DNA of 49,485 bases from JBCDGZ01 sp038750655 (lineage in GTDB: Bacteria > Bacteroidota > Bacteroidia > Chitinophagales > Saprospiraceae): the NCBI GenBank assembly GCA_038750655.1, contig JBCDGZ010000045.1, positions 1-49,485 on the forward strand, in the 5' to 3' direction. The translations under genes were made by a program, and so were the position numbers. Numbering within the stretch: the first letter of the stretch is position 1; each line of letters opens with the position of its first letter. Of this stretch, positions 16,919-24,495 are shown one piece after another. The notes beneath the pieces were generated by a model. That model made no database searches, was not told the DNA's origin, and saw only the letters and a list, made by a program, of their open reading frames with translations.

Positions 16919-17961
16919 TCTTCTCCTTCCTTAACCTGTCCGCTTTCTAAACTCGGCTTCGGCTTCCCCTGCCCCCGCTCTGCAAACTCGCGCTCGCGCT
17001 CCTCCTTCTCCTGCGTTTGTCGGCGGTCGTAGGCCAGGATGATTTCCTTGACCAGGCGGTGGCGCACCACGTCCTCGGCTGTCAGGTAGACCTTGGCGAT
17101 GCCTTCCAGGTCGGTGAGGATGTCAATGGAGCGCTGTAGGCCGGAGCGCTGGTTGCGCGGCAGGTCGATCTGCGAGAGGTCCCCCGTAATGATGCACTTG
17201 GCGGAGGGGCCGAGGCGAGTGAGGAACATCTTGAGTTGGGTGGAGGTAGCGTTTTGCGCCTCGTCCAGGATGATGAAGGCATGGTCGAGGGTGCGGCCGC
17301 GCATGAAGGCTAGTGGAGCCACTTCGATGACGCGGTTGGTCATGAAGTAGGTGAGCTTTTCGGCGGGCAGCATATCGTCCAGGGCGTCGTAAAGGGGGCG
17401 CAGATAGGGGTCGACCTTGTCTTTGAGGTCGCCCGGAAGGAAGCCGAGGCTTTCGCCCGCTTCTACGGCCGGACGGGTGAGGATAATCTTTTTGACCAAT
17501 CGATTTTTGAGGGCGCGGACGGCCAGGGCCACCGCGGTATAGGTTTTCCCGGTACCCGCAGGGCCGATGGCAAAGACGATGTCATTGCTTTCGGAGGCCT
17601 CGATGAGGCGCTTCTGGTTGCGGGTTTTGGCTTTGATGACTTTGCCACCACGGCCATGCACCAATGTCGAATTGGCGTGGCCATTGCCGAGACGGTGCTC
17701 GTAGGGCTTGCCGCCATTGAGCAGGTCTTCGATGGTTTGGATGCTTAGCTCGTCGTGTTCTCGGAGCATACGCACCATCGCTTCGAATTTGCCCTTAGCA
17801 TTTTGGGTATCTTTCTTTTCTCCGGTCAATTTTAATTGATTGCCACGAGAGGTAATGGTCACGGTCGGAAAGGCCTTTCTGAGAAGGTTGAGTTTGACAT
17901 TTTTTTCGCCGTACAACTCTACTGGGTCTATGCCCTCGACGGTCAGGATTATTTCACTCAA
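16915..17961 (-). CDS. phoH: PhoH-like ATPase
   Basis: A 348-residue cytoplasmic P-loop protein. The N-terminal 70 residues resemble the KH-like domain found before PhoH (LRKAFPTVTITSRGNQLKLTG). Walker A is GPAGTGKT (133-140) and Walker B is FIILDEAQNAT near 230; ITGDLSQIDLPRNQRSGL is the family's sensor region. PhoH proteins are linked to RNA metabolism and ribosome maturation (YbeZ), often beside YbeY, which is not seen here. The C-terminus is charged (QTQEKEEREREFAERGQGK). It is followed by aroA with ATGA overlap. Confidence 0.92.
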   Translation of the reverse strand: MSEIILTVEGIDPVELYGEKNVKLNLLRKAFPTVTITSRGNQLKLTGEKKDTQNAKGKFEAMVRMLREHDELSIQTIEDLLNGGKPYEHRLGNGHANSTLVHGRGGKVIKAKTRNQKRLIEASESNDIVFAIGPAGTGKTYTAVALAVRALKNRLVKKIILTRPAVEAGESLGFLPGDLKDKVDPYLRPLYDALDDMLPAEKLTYFMTNRVIEVAPLAFMRGRTLDHAFIILDEAQNATSTQLKMFLTRLGPSAKCIITGDLSQIDLPRNQRSGLQRSIDILTDLEGIAKVYLTAEDVVRHRLVKEIILAYDRRQTQEKEEREREFAERGQGKPKPSLESGQVKEGEE

Positions 17962-18157
17962 TATTCAGATAAATTTAGAGGTTCAAGGTTTCCTGCCGGG
18001 TTTTGCTCCCTTTAAAGTTATAAATACGCAGCAAGAAACAGGATTCTTTTATTTTTACGGTAAATTTAACGCTTTCTCCAAAAGGAATGGATCTTTTTAA
18101 GTTAAAGATGGATTAATTTAACCGTCGATCTACCTATAGACAAAAATCGCAATCTTT

Positions 18158-18937
18158 ATGCCCATTGTAACGCTTACCTCCGATTTTGGCCTGGCCGACC
18201 ATTATGTAGCCATGATAAAAGGAGCTTTGTTGACACAGCGCAAAGATTTGACTATCGTCGATATTAGCCATAACATCAAGAATTACGATATAGTTCAGGG
18301 GGCTTTTATTCTCAAAAACGCCTATTCTAGCTTTCCCGAAGGAAGTATCCACATCGTCAGTATCAATACGGATTACAGTCCTGATGGCTGCTTTTTGGCG
18401 ATTCGCCACAATAATCATTACTTCATAGGCCCCGACAACGGCATCTTCTCTTTGATGTTTGGATCACTGAAGCAGGATATGTACGAGCTGGATTATGAGG
18501 TGGACGAAGACTTTCCCATCAAGTACCTTTTTGCTAAAGCGGTAGGCCATATTTTTGGAGGAATGCCTTTTAACGAAATTGGGATTCCCGTTGACGCTAT
18601 AGAGGAGCGCATCACTTTGCTGGCCGTAACTACGCCTAATCAGATTAGGGGCTCGGTGATTTATGTGGACAATTACGAAAATGTGATCGTCAATATCAGT
18701 CAAGAACTATTCGAGCGGGTGGCCCAAGGCCGCAATTTTACCATTACCTTCAAAAGACACCAACCCTTGAAAAAGCTGAGTGATAATTATTCCGATGCAC
18801 CGGTGGGGGAGACCCTGGGCTTTTTTAACTCCTCGGGCCTCCTCGAAATTGCCATTAATATGGGCAAGGCCAGCAGTCTACTTGGCTTGCAACTGGATGA
18901 CATGATTCAGGTCGATTTTAGTGAAAAGGCCTCCTAA
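18158..18937 (+). CDS. S-adenosyl-L-methionine hydrolase (adenosine-forming), SAM_HAT family
   Basis: 259 residues of the DUF62/SAM hydroxide adenosyltransferase family, which split SAM into adenosine and methionine using water, in the same fold as fluorinase and chlorinase. Motifs: LTSDFGLADHYVAMIKGALL (6-25), DISHNI, GPDNGIFSLM, and IYVDNYENVIVNIS with the Asp and Asn that bind SAM. The fluorinase-specific loop insertion cannot be judged by eye, but the plain length fits the hydrolases. An ABM-domain gene follows after 12 bases. Confidence 0.9.
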   Translation: MPIVTLTSDFGLADHYVAMIKGALLTQRKDLTIVDISHNIKNYDIVQGAFILKNAYSSFPEGSIHIVSINTDYSPDGCFLAIRHNNHYFIGPDNGIFSLMFGSLKQDMYELDYEVDEDFPIKYLFAKAVGHIFGGMPFNEIGIPVDAIEERITLLAVTTPNQIRGSVIYVDNYENVIVNISQELFERVAQGRNFTITFKRHQPLKKLSDNYSDAPVGETLGFFNSSGLLEIAINMGKASSLLGLQLDDMIQVDFSEKAS

Positions 18938-18949
18938 ACCCCGCTAGCT

Positions 18950-19258
18950 ATGATCAAACGCATTGTCAAGCTGACCTTTCGGCCCGACCAGGTTGAAACT
19001 TTTCTGCATAATTTTGAAAACAACAAGCACAACATTCGGACCTTCCCCGGTTGTCTGCACCTAGAGTTGCTGCGCAGTACCGATGAGCCAAACGTCTTTT
19101 TTACCTACAGCTTCTGGGATGCCCCTACTTCGCTGGACGCCTATCGTCAGTCGGAATTGTTTGCTAAGGTTTGGAAGCAAACCAAGGTGTTGTTTGCCCA
19201 GCGGGCGGAAGCTTGGAGTGTGGAGTTGTTTGATTTGGTGCGGCCACCGCGACTTTGA
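18950..19258 (+). CDS. Antibiotic biosynthesis monooxygenase (ABM) domain protein
   Basis: A 102-residue single ABM-fold (ferredoxin-like, dimeric) protein: VKLTFRPDQVETFLHNFENN, then FPGCLHLELLR and FFTYSFWDAPTSLDAYRQSELF. This family includes quinol monooxygenases, haem-degrading enzymes and many of unknown role; there is no way to choose by eye. It lies 12 bases after the SAM hydrolase gene and is probably co-transcribed. Confidence 0.85.
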   Translation: MIKRIVKLTFRPDQVETFLHNFENNKHNIRTFPGCLHLELLRSTDEPNVFFTYSFWDAPTSLDAYRQSELFAKVWKQTKVLFAQRAEAWSVELFDLVRPPRL

Positions 19259-19261
19259 TTT

Positions 19262-19309
19262 TCCTAAAGAAAAACCCCCTACTTCTCACTAAGGCTGGAA
19301 AAGTAGGGG
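19262..19309 (-). terminator. Rho-independent terminator of the tail-collar gene cluster
   Basis: A 9 bp perfect stem (CCCCTACTT 19276-19284, AAGTAGGGG 19301-19309) around a 16-base loop; read on the minus strand it is followed by GTTTTTCTTT. On the plus strand there is no T tract. Confidence 0.85.
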
Positions 19310-19328
19310 CAGGTAATACAAGTGAAAT

Positions 19329-19886
19329 TTAATTCCTTGCGGGGAAAATCCCGTCAGTGCATATTATATAGTGTACAGCTAAAGACGGTTGTACGATATT
19401 GAAGGGCTGAGCACTCCCCGTATTATTCAAAGTGATAGAGAGGCCCAACGCCAGAGCACCATAGAGTGCAGTATATGTAGTGGAATAAAAATTAGCGGAG
19501 GTTTGTGTCAGTAATGCGCCATTGGGGTCGGGGGTCGAGGCGGCCCCACTGCCTACCGGAATTTTGAGTTTATCCTTGCTGACTTGTAGGGTATGAATAT
19601 GTGGTGGCATTTCCGCAACTGTCATCACATGGGTTTCCGCTCCCCCCGTAGTCCCTTGGATGCCAAAAGGAAGAGCACTCCTATCTTCGTTAGTAGAGTA
19701 GGGAACACGTCCCCTGAGGTCTGGCAGGTGAAAGTTCGTTCGTCCATCACCGCCGTACATAGTCCCTAGTATGGCGTATAGTGCATTATTGTCTGAGATA
19801 TTTATAATCTGGCCCTCACAAAAGGCCCATTTTTTTGGAGCAAAGTTGCCGGCAAAAATTCGAATCTCGCCTAATATTCCATTCAT
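19329..19886 (-). CDS. Tail-collar (MdpB-like) protein, copy 3
   Basis: A 185-residue protein from ATG 19886; the frame is open 19 codons further upstream, but the family start MxxxxGEIRIFAGNFAPKKW is here. The N-terminal collar domain has NFAPKKWAFCEGQ, LGTMYGGDGRTNFHLPDLRGR and a central PPHIHTL histidine motif; the C-terminus ends FPARN like copy 2. Such proteins are called phage tail collar or microcystin-dependent (MdpB) proteins. There is no signal peptide. It is the last of three tandem paralogs; this copy has lost the MGPGxGPGL segment found in the other two. Confidence 0.88.
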   Translation of the reverse strand: MNGILGEIRIFAGNFAPKKWAFCEGQIINISDNNALYAILGTMYGGDGRTNFHLPDLRGRVPYSTNEDRSALPFGIQGTTGGAETHVMTVAEMPPHIHTLQVSKDKLKIPVGSGAASTPDPNGALLTQTSANFYSTTYTALYGALALGLSITLNNTGSAQPFNIVQPSLAVHYIICTDGIFPARN

Positions 19887-19939
19887 AATTGTTTTTTTTG
19901 AGAGAATTATAAATCTATTTCTGTCTAGCAAAGGAGTGA

Positions 19940-20500
19940 TCAATTCCGCGCAGGGAATTGCCCTTCCAGAGCGATAATGTATCGTAAATTCAGAAAGGGT
20001 TGTTGAATGTCAAATACTTGTGCCTGCCCACTGGCTAATACATCAGGTGTGCCTGAGAAATCGTCTGGGTAAGGGCCATAAGAATCCCCAGAGGTCGTCG
20101 TACTGTAAAAGTTATTGTTTTGAACAGTCAGGAACGCCCCCGTAGGAGAGTGAGTAGCGGTAGGAGCCGAACTTACTGGTACTTTTACCTCGGCCGCTAT
20201 AGTTGCCGTATGAGTATGGCGAGGTAGCATATAATAAAGTAATCTATTTTCATAATAGCCTACCCAATTTCCAATCCCTCGTATCGTGAGCCCGGGTCCA
20301 GTACCTGAACCCATAACTGTTCGACCTCTCAAATCAGGTAAGGCAAAATTGCTGGTTCCGTTACCGCCATATAGCGTGCCGATTATGGCGAATAATGCAG
20401 TAGATTGACTTATTGACATAAGCTGGCCTTCGCAAAAAGCCCAGTTCCGAGGTGCGAAATTGCCGCTAAAAAGGCGGACTTCACCAATTAATGGTTCCAT
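19940..20500 (-). CDS. Tail-collar (MdpB-like) protein, copy 2
   Basis: 186 residues, MEPLIGEVRLFSGNFAPRNW at the N-terminus, then FCEGQLMSISQSTALFAIIG, YGGNGTSNFALPDLRGR and MGSGTGPGL. The C-terminal third has NNNFYSTTT and IQQPFLNLRYIIALEGQFPA, matching positions in the other copies. No signal peptide or membrane segment. The gap to each neighbouring copy is 53 bases on both sides, which fits tandem duplication. The native role of these proteins outside phages is poorly known; secretion or a contractile-apparatus link is possible but nothing nearby shows it. Confidence 0.88.
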   Translation of the reverse strand: MEPLIGEVRLFSGNFAPRNWAFCEGQLMSISQSTALFAIIGTLYGGNGTSNFALPDLRGRTVMGSGTGPGLTIRGIGNWVGYYENRLLYYMLPRHTHTATIAAEVKVPVSSAPTATHSPTGAFLTVQNNNFYSTTTSGDSYGPYPDDFSGTPDVLASGQAQVFDIQQPFLNLRYIIALEGQFPARN

Positions 20501-20553
20501 AGAAGTTGTGTTTTAACAATTTTAGTAAAAAGGGGGTTTAGCGCAGTGTTCAA

Positions 20554-21123
20554 TTACGGACGAGTGGGATAAATCCCTTGTATAGCAATGATATAACTAA
20601 GTACAAGTGAGGGCCCTATAATATCAAAAGGCACAGTTAACTGGTCTCCAGTAAAACCGATCTCGACTTCATACGTGACGTCCGATGCCGGTAAGTATTT
20701 TCCTGGGGTTGCGGCATTGGCATAAAAATTATTGGGTTGTACCGTCAAGTAACTATTCTTTGGATTGGTCGTATCGGGAGGATTATTGCTAACTACCATT
20801 CGGGCCCTCACATTCGAGGTATCAACGCCATGATTGTGATTGGCTAGATTGCTAAGTTCCAACCTAACGGCCTCTTCTCCTATTTGCATTCCAGGAGCTC
20901 GAGGGGTGAGTCCAGGCCCTTGTCCAGGGCCCATTATGGCTCTGCCTCGCAAGTCTGGAAGTTTGAATGTCGATCTGCCATCTCCACCGTATGTTGTGCC
21001 GAGTAAAGAAAATAGGGCATTGTAATTTTGGATTGCCAAAAGTTGTCCGTCGCAAAATGCCCAATCTCTTGGGGCAAAATTGCCGGCAAATATCCTGATT
21101 TCCCCTAAAGTAGGTTGTGCCAT
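20554..21123 (-). CDS. Tail-collar (MdpB-like) protein, copy 1
   Basis: 189 residues, MAQPTLGEIRIFAGNFAPRD at the N-terminus, then FCDGQLLAIQNYNALFSLLG, YGGDGRSTFKLPDLRGRAIM and GPGQGPGLTPRAPG. The C-terminus IIGPSLVLSYIIAIQGIYPT ends in TRP where copies 2 and 3 have ARN. It is the promoter-proximal gene of the three-gene cluster, which ends at the terminator at 19262-19309. The cluster is visibly richer in A/T than the flanking genes (21400-23044 in particular), so acquisition by transfer is possible. Confidence 0.88.
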   Translation of the reverse strand: MAQPTLGEIRIFAGNFAPRDWAFCDGQLLAIQNYNALFSLLGTTYGGDGRSTFKLPDLRGRAIMGPGQGPGLTPRAPGMQIGEEAVRLELSNLANHNHGVDTSNVRARMVVSNNPPDTTNPKNSYLTVQPNNFYANAATPGKYLPASDVTYEVEIGFTGDQLTVPFDIIGPSLVLSYIIAIQGIYPTRP

Positions 21124-21209
21124 GATAATGTAGGTTTTATGAAGTGTTAGTTAAATGAAATTGATAATCAGTCTCTATCCTTGATCAATGAGCAAAAAAG
21201 AGTTGCCCA

Positions 21210-21226
21210 ATGAGTGATGCACTCAT
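21210..21226. promoter_or_regulatory. Dyad element upstream of the tail-collar cluster
   Basis: ATGAGTG, three bases, CACTCAT: a perfect 7 bp inverted repeat 87 bases before the first tail-collar start. Position and short spacer fit an operator; no regulator is known. The remaining bases of 21124-21399 show no gene and no recognised promoter. Confidence 0.35.
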
Positions 21227-21399
21227 CGGAAAAAAGATAGTGTCTGAATCAGAGGAAGGATGTCTCAGAGGTGAATGGAGTGATAAAAAGAGAGAGATGT
21301 GATAAATGGATATAAATTATTGTCTAAATATATGTATAAAATTTTAATGAATCAAATTAGTGCTTGTATTTAATTATCAGCATTCCTATCTTTCGGCCT

Positions 21400-22365
21400 A
21401 TGATCCATCCCGTCCGCACCATTCTCTCTATCCGCCTCCGGCAGCTGTACCGGATTGGAAAAGACGTCGGCTGGGTATTGCTCCTGCTGCTCTGTCCAGT
21501 CCTCCTCATCTTTGGCCTGCGGCTCCTCGAAATCGTCCGAGACAGCAATCGCCCCGAGGTAGGCATCGGCTTTCTACTCCTGCTCATCAGCATCCATTAC
21601 ACCCGTAAAGACCTGGCCTTATTGCTGCAAATCGATCTGGATTATCGCCGACTATTTGCCGTCGAGTACTCCCTAGGCCTACTGCCCTTCTCGCTGATCA
21701 TGCTCATCGTCGTCAGTGACTGGAAAAATCCGCTGCTCCTGCAGCTCGGCGCTCCCCTCGTCGCCCTGCTCCCTCGTCGTATCCAACAGAGCAATCGGCA
21801 AAAGTCGGCCCGCCTCCTTCGCTACCTGCCCCGCGCCGCCTTCGAATGGCGCATCGGCCTGGGCCGCCTCTGGCTGCCCTTGGGCACCGTCTACATCGCA
21901 GGGCTCCTGCTGGCCCACTTCGTCGCCACCGTCCCCCTAATCATCCTGATTTTCGCCTACACCGCCACCACCTTCTACGAACACCTGGAGAATAAAAATC
22001 TACTGGAAAGCATCCACTTCCGCTATGGGCTGTTGAACTACAAAATACGCAGTCAGCTGCTGATTTTTCACGGCCTGCTGCTGCCCCACTATCTGCTTTT
22101 TCTCTTTTATCACCTCGAATATTGGTACGTCCTTCCCGCTGCCCTATCTTTAGTACAACTGCTGCTCTGGATGGTCCTCTTCTACAAGTACGCCAATTAC
22201 GCCCCAGGGCGCCTGCGGGTACAAAACAGCGTTGCCGTCACCATTTTCTCAGTTTGCTTATTCAACCCCTTAATGCCCTTTCTCTTTCCGGGAATCGTTA
22301 TCTACCTCTATATTTACTGGAAAAGAGCCCGCAAAAATATCCGATTGTACTATGCTGCGCATTGA
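21400..22365 (+). CDS. Multi-pass membrane protein, probable ABC transporter permease
   Basis: A 321-residue hydrophobic protein from ATG 21400 (the frame opens at TTG 21364, but the ATG gives a natural N-terminus before the first segment). About eight membrane segments can be seen, including VGWVLLLLLCPVLLIFGL, LLPFSLIMLIVV, VYIAGLLLAHFVATVPLIIL and NPLMPFLFPGIVIYLYIY, separated by basic loops (LPRRIQQSNRQKSARLLR). It is not recognisably similar to a named permease, but overlaps the downstream ABC ATPase gene by 14 bases, so the two should form one transporter. Substrate unknown. It is rich in CTG/CTC/CGC codons relative to neighbours. Confidence 0.75.
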   Translation: MIHPVRTILSIRLRQLYRIGKDVGWVLLLLLCPVLLIFGLRLLEIVRDSNRPEVGIGFLLLLISIHYTRKDLALLLQIDLDYRRLFAVEYSLGLLPFSLIMLIVVSDWKNPLLLQLGAPLVALLPRRIQQSNRQKSARLLRYLPRAAFEWRIGLGRLWLPLGTVYIAGLLLAHFVATVPLIILIFAYTATTFYEHLENKNLLESIHFRYGLLNYKIRSQLLIFHGLLLPHYLLFLFYHLEYWYVLPAALSLVQLLLWMVLFYKYANYAPGRLRVQNSVAVTIFSVCLFNPLMPFLFPGIVIYLYIYWKRARKNIRLYYAAH

Positions 22366-23044
22366 AAATCTGCTGGTCGCCTACGGCGATAATATTGTCC
22401 TGAAAAACCTCCGCATCCAGTTTGCCGAAGGCGAGATTCATGGGGTATTGGGAATGAACGGTACCGGAAAAACGACTTTTTTCAACACCCTCTACGGTTT
22501 TGTACCCAGCCAACAGGGTCAATGCCTCTACCAGGATCAACCCGTGCAGAATCGGTCCATCGCCTACCTCGAAACCCACAACTACTTTTACCCCTACATG
22601 AACGGCCGCGAATACCTGCGCCTGCTCTCTCTCTCCAACCCCGACTTCGCCATCGACGAATGGAATCTCATCTTTGACCTTCCTCTCGAAGTGCTGGTCG
22701 AAAACTACTCCACCGGCATGAAAAAGAAGCTGGCCTTTCTGGGCATGCTGGCGCTAGACCGCCCCATCCTCATCCTCGACGAGCCCTTCAACGGCGTCGA
22801 TATTGAAAGCAACGAAAAAATTTACCAAATCCTCAAACGCATCAAAGGCCAGGGCAAGATCATTCTGCTCTCCTCCCACATCATCAGTAGCCTAACCGGC
22901 ATCTGCGATCGCATCAGCTACCTTAGCGGCGGCCACTTCGCCCGGACCTATCTCCGGGAAGAATACGCCGAGCTAGAGCTGCTGATCAAGGAGCTGGTCC
23001 GCCAGCAAATCGACCCGACGCTGGATCGTTTGATGGAAGGCTAG
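22352..23044 (+). CDS. ABC transporter ATP-binding protein
   Basis: 230 residues, a single nucleotide-binding domain. Walker A is GMNGTGKTT (near 35-43), the signature is divergent (NYSTGMKKKLAFLGM in place of LSGGQ), Walker B with catalytic Glu is ILILDEPFNGVD, and the switch His is in LLSSHIISS. The YSTGMKKK form is typical of ATPases that pair with ABC-2-type permeases for export. It overlaps the upstream membrane gene by 14 bases, its presumed partner. It is followed by the composite palindrome at 23085-23295. Confidence 0.92.
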   Translation: MLRIENLLVAYGDNIVLKNLRIQFAEGEIHGVLGMNGTGKTTFFNTLYGFVPSQQGQCLYQDQPVQNRSIAYLETHNYFYPYMNGREYLRLLSLSNPDFAIDEWNLIFDLPLEVLVENYSTGMKKKLAFLGMLALDRPILILDEPFNGVDIESNEKIYQILKRIKGQGKIILLSSHIISSLTGICDRISYLSGGHFARTYLREEYAELELLIKELVRQQIDPTLDRLMEG

Positions 23045-23084
23045 GGGAGGACTTGCTTTTTTGGGGGAAAAGGGAGATTATTGT

Positions 23085-23295
23085 CAATCGGAGGTGCCTT
23101 TGGCACTTCCGATTGTGGTGGACGGGGGACGCCCTTGGCGTTTTGGTTGACGGTGGACGGCCGGACGTGGTAGTGAGTAGAGGTATGCGGTTTTGCATGG
23201 TTTACGTCTTACTACGTTAGCCGTCAGCCGTCTATCGTCCACCGTCTACCAAAGCACCTATGGTGCTAACCGTCCACTAAAGCACCGTAGGTGCC
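23085..23295. repeat. Composite palindromic (REP-like) element between the ABC operon and aroB
   Basis: Four short hairpins with 3-base loops stand at 23085-23115 (14 bp arms, one G-T pair), 23129-23141 (ACGCC/GGCGT), 23253-23267 (AGCACC/GGTGCT) and 23282-23294 (GCACC/GGTGC). Between them are GTGGACGG-type modules, forward on the left (GGTTGACGGTGGACGG at 23145-23160) and reversed on the right (CGTCCACCGTCTACC at 23236-23250). The left half, hairpin-GTGGACGG-hairpin-TTTGGTnGACGGTGGACG, recurs as reverse complement in the right half, so this is two copies of one unit tail to tail around a 60 bp centre. Hairpin sequences differ but keep pairing. Confidence 0.75.
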
Positions 23296-23310
23296 TAAAA
23301 ACTACAACAA

Positions 23311-24372
23311 ATGTCAACACTAACATTACCCAATTACTCCATATATATAGCCGACATCAACAGCAGCCTCCAGCAGTGGCTGGAAGGGAAGGATTATACC
23401 CGCACGGCGATCCTCGTCGATGAAAATACGCGGCTCGACTGCCTGCCACGTTTGGAGGGCTTGCCCGGTATGGCCGATGCTTTGATCATTGAAATTACTT
23501 CGGGAGAGCAGCAGAAAAACGTGCGGACCTGCGAGCACATCTGGCAGCAGCTGATGGACGGCGGGGCCGACCGCCGCTCGCTGATGATCAACCTGGGGGG
23601 CGGAGTGATTGGCGATATGGGCGGCTTTTGTGCCAGCACTTTCAAGCGAGGTATGGATTTCTTGCAGTTGCCGACGACTTTGCTGTCGCAGGTCGATGCT
23701 TCGGTGGGGAGTAAGCTGGGGATTGATTTTGGGCAGGTGAAGAATAGCGTGGGGCTTTTTGTGGACCCGCAGGGGGTGTTTATTGACCCGGCCTTTCTGC
23801 GGACTTTACCGCCCCGCGAGCTGCGCAGCGGTATGGCGGAGATCATCAAACACAGTCTGATTCGCGATGTGCAGCAGTGGGCGCAACTGCTGGCGATTGA
23901 TCAGCTGGCGGAGGTGGATTGGACAGACTTCTTGCAGCCCTCGCTAGAGATCAAGCAGGCTATCGTGGCGGAAGACCCCTTCGAATATGGTGTGCGCAAG
24001 GCGCTCAACTTTGGACATACGCTAGGTCATGCGGTGGAGAGTATGGCTTTGGAGACGGCTGCTCCTCTGTTGCACGGCGAGGCGATTGCGGTGGGGATGG
24101 TCGGAGAGGCCTATTTGTCGCATCGGCAATTGGGGCTGCCGGAGGCCGATTTGCAGCGGATTGCGGAGTTTATTTTGCGGCACTATGGCCATCGGCCGAT
24201 AGGGGAGGAGCAATGGCCGGAGCTGCTGCGGCTGATGCGCAAGGATAAGAAGAATGAGCGTGAGGTGATCAATTTTACGCTGCTGAAGGCAGTGGGGGAG
24301 TTTGAGATCAACCAGCACAGCACGGACGAGGCCATTCTGGAGGCTGTTCGGTTTTATAATACGCTAGCCTAG
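23311..24372 (+). CDS. aroB: 3-dehydroquinate synthase
   Basis: Second step of the shikimate pathway: DAHP to 3-dehydroquinate, needing NAD and a divalent metal. 353 residues. NAD-binding GGGVIGDMGGFCASTFKRGM near 106-125, PTTLLSQVDASVGSKLGID, then RSGMAEIIKH and LNFGHTLGHAVES with the metal-binding His residues. Complete and of normal length. aroA lies 6.4 kb away on the other strand, so the pathway genes are scattered. The start codon follows the composite palindrome by 15 bases, so that element may form part of its leader. Confidence 0.96.
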   Translation: MSTLTLPNYSIYIADINSSLQQWLEGKDYTRTAILVDENTRLDCLPRLEGLPGMADALIIEITSGEQQKNVRTCEHIWQQLMDGGADRRSLMINLGGGVIGDMGGFCASTFKRGMDFLQLPTTLLSQVDASVGSKLGIDFGQVKNSVGLFVDPQGVFIDPAFLRTLPPRELRSGMAEIIKHSLIRDVQQWAQLLAIDQLAEVDWTDFLQPSLEIKQAIVAEDPFEYGVRKALNFGHTLGHAVESMALETAAPLLHGEAIAVGMVGEAYLSHRQLGLPEADLQRIAEFILRHYGHRPIGEEQWPELLRLMRKDKKNEREVINFTLLKAVGEFEINQHSTDEAILEAVRFYNTLA

Positions 24373-24466
24373 TATTTCTTGATCATTTGCTCTGCTGCTT
24401 TGCTACTTAGGTGAATTTGTTAACTATTTTTCAAAAAAAGTTGAACGTTCCTGCATCATTTTGGGC

Positions 24467-24494
24467 GCTTATTGCATTAGGATAGAAAATAAGC
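24467..24494 (+). repeat. Short inverted repeat at the start of the 24496 gene
   Basis: GCTTATT (24467-24473) and AATAAGC (24488-24494) form a 7 bp stem ending one base before the ATG at 24496. It could occlude the start codon or be an operator; nothing more supports either. Confidence 0.3.
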
Positions 24495-24495
24495 A

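Noticed and set aside
19329..21123. Prophage
   Set aside because: Only collar-domain genes are present; no integrase, terminase, capsid, portal, sheath or lysis gene lies in the window.
23116..23280. CRISPR array from the repeated GTGGACGG units
   Set aside because: Units are irregularly spaced and inverted, with no uniform repeats or spacers and no cas genes.
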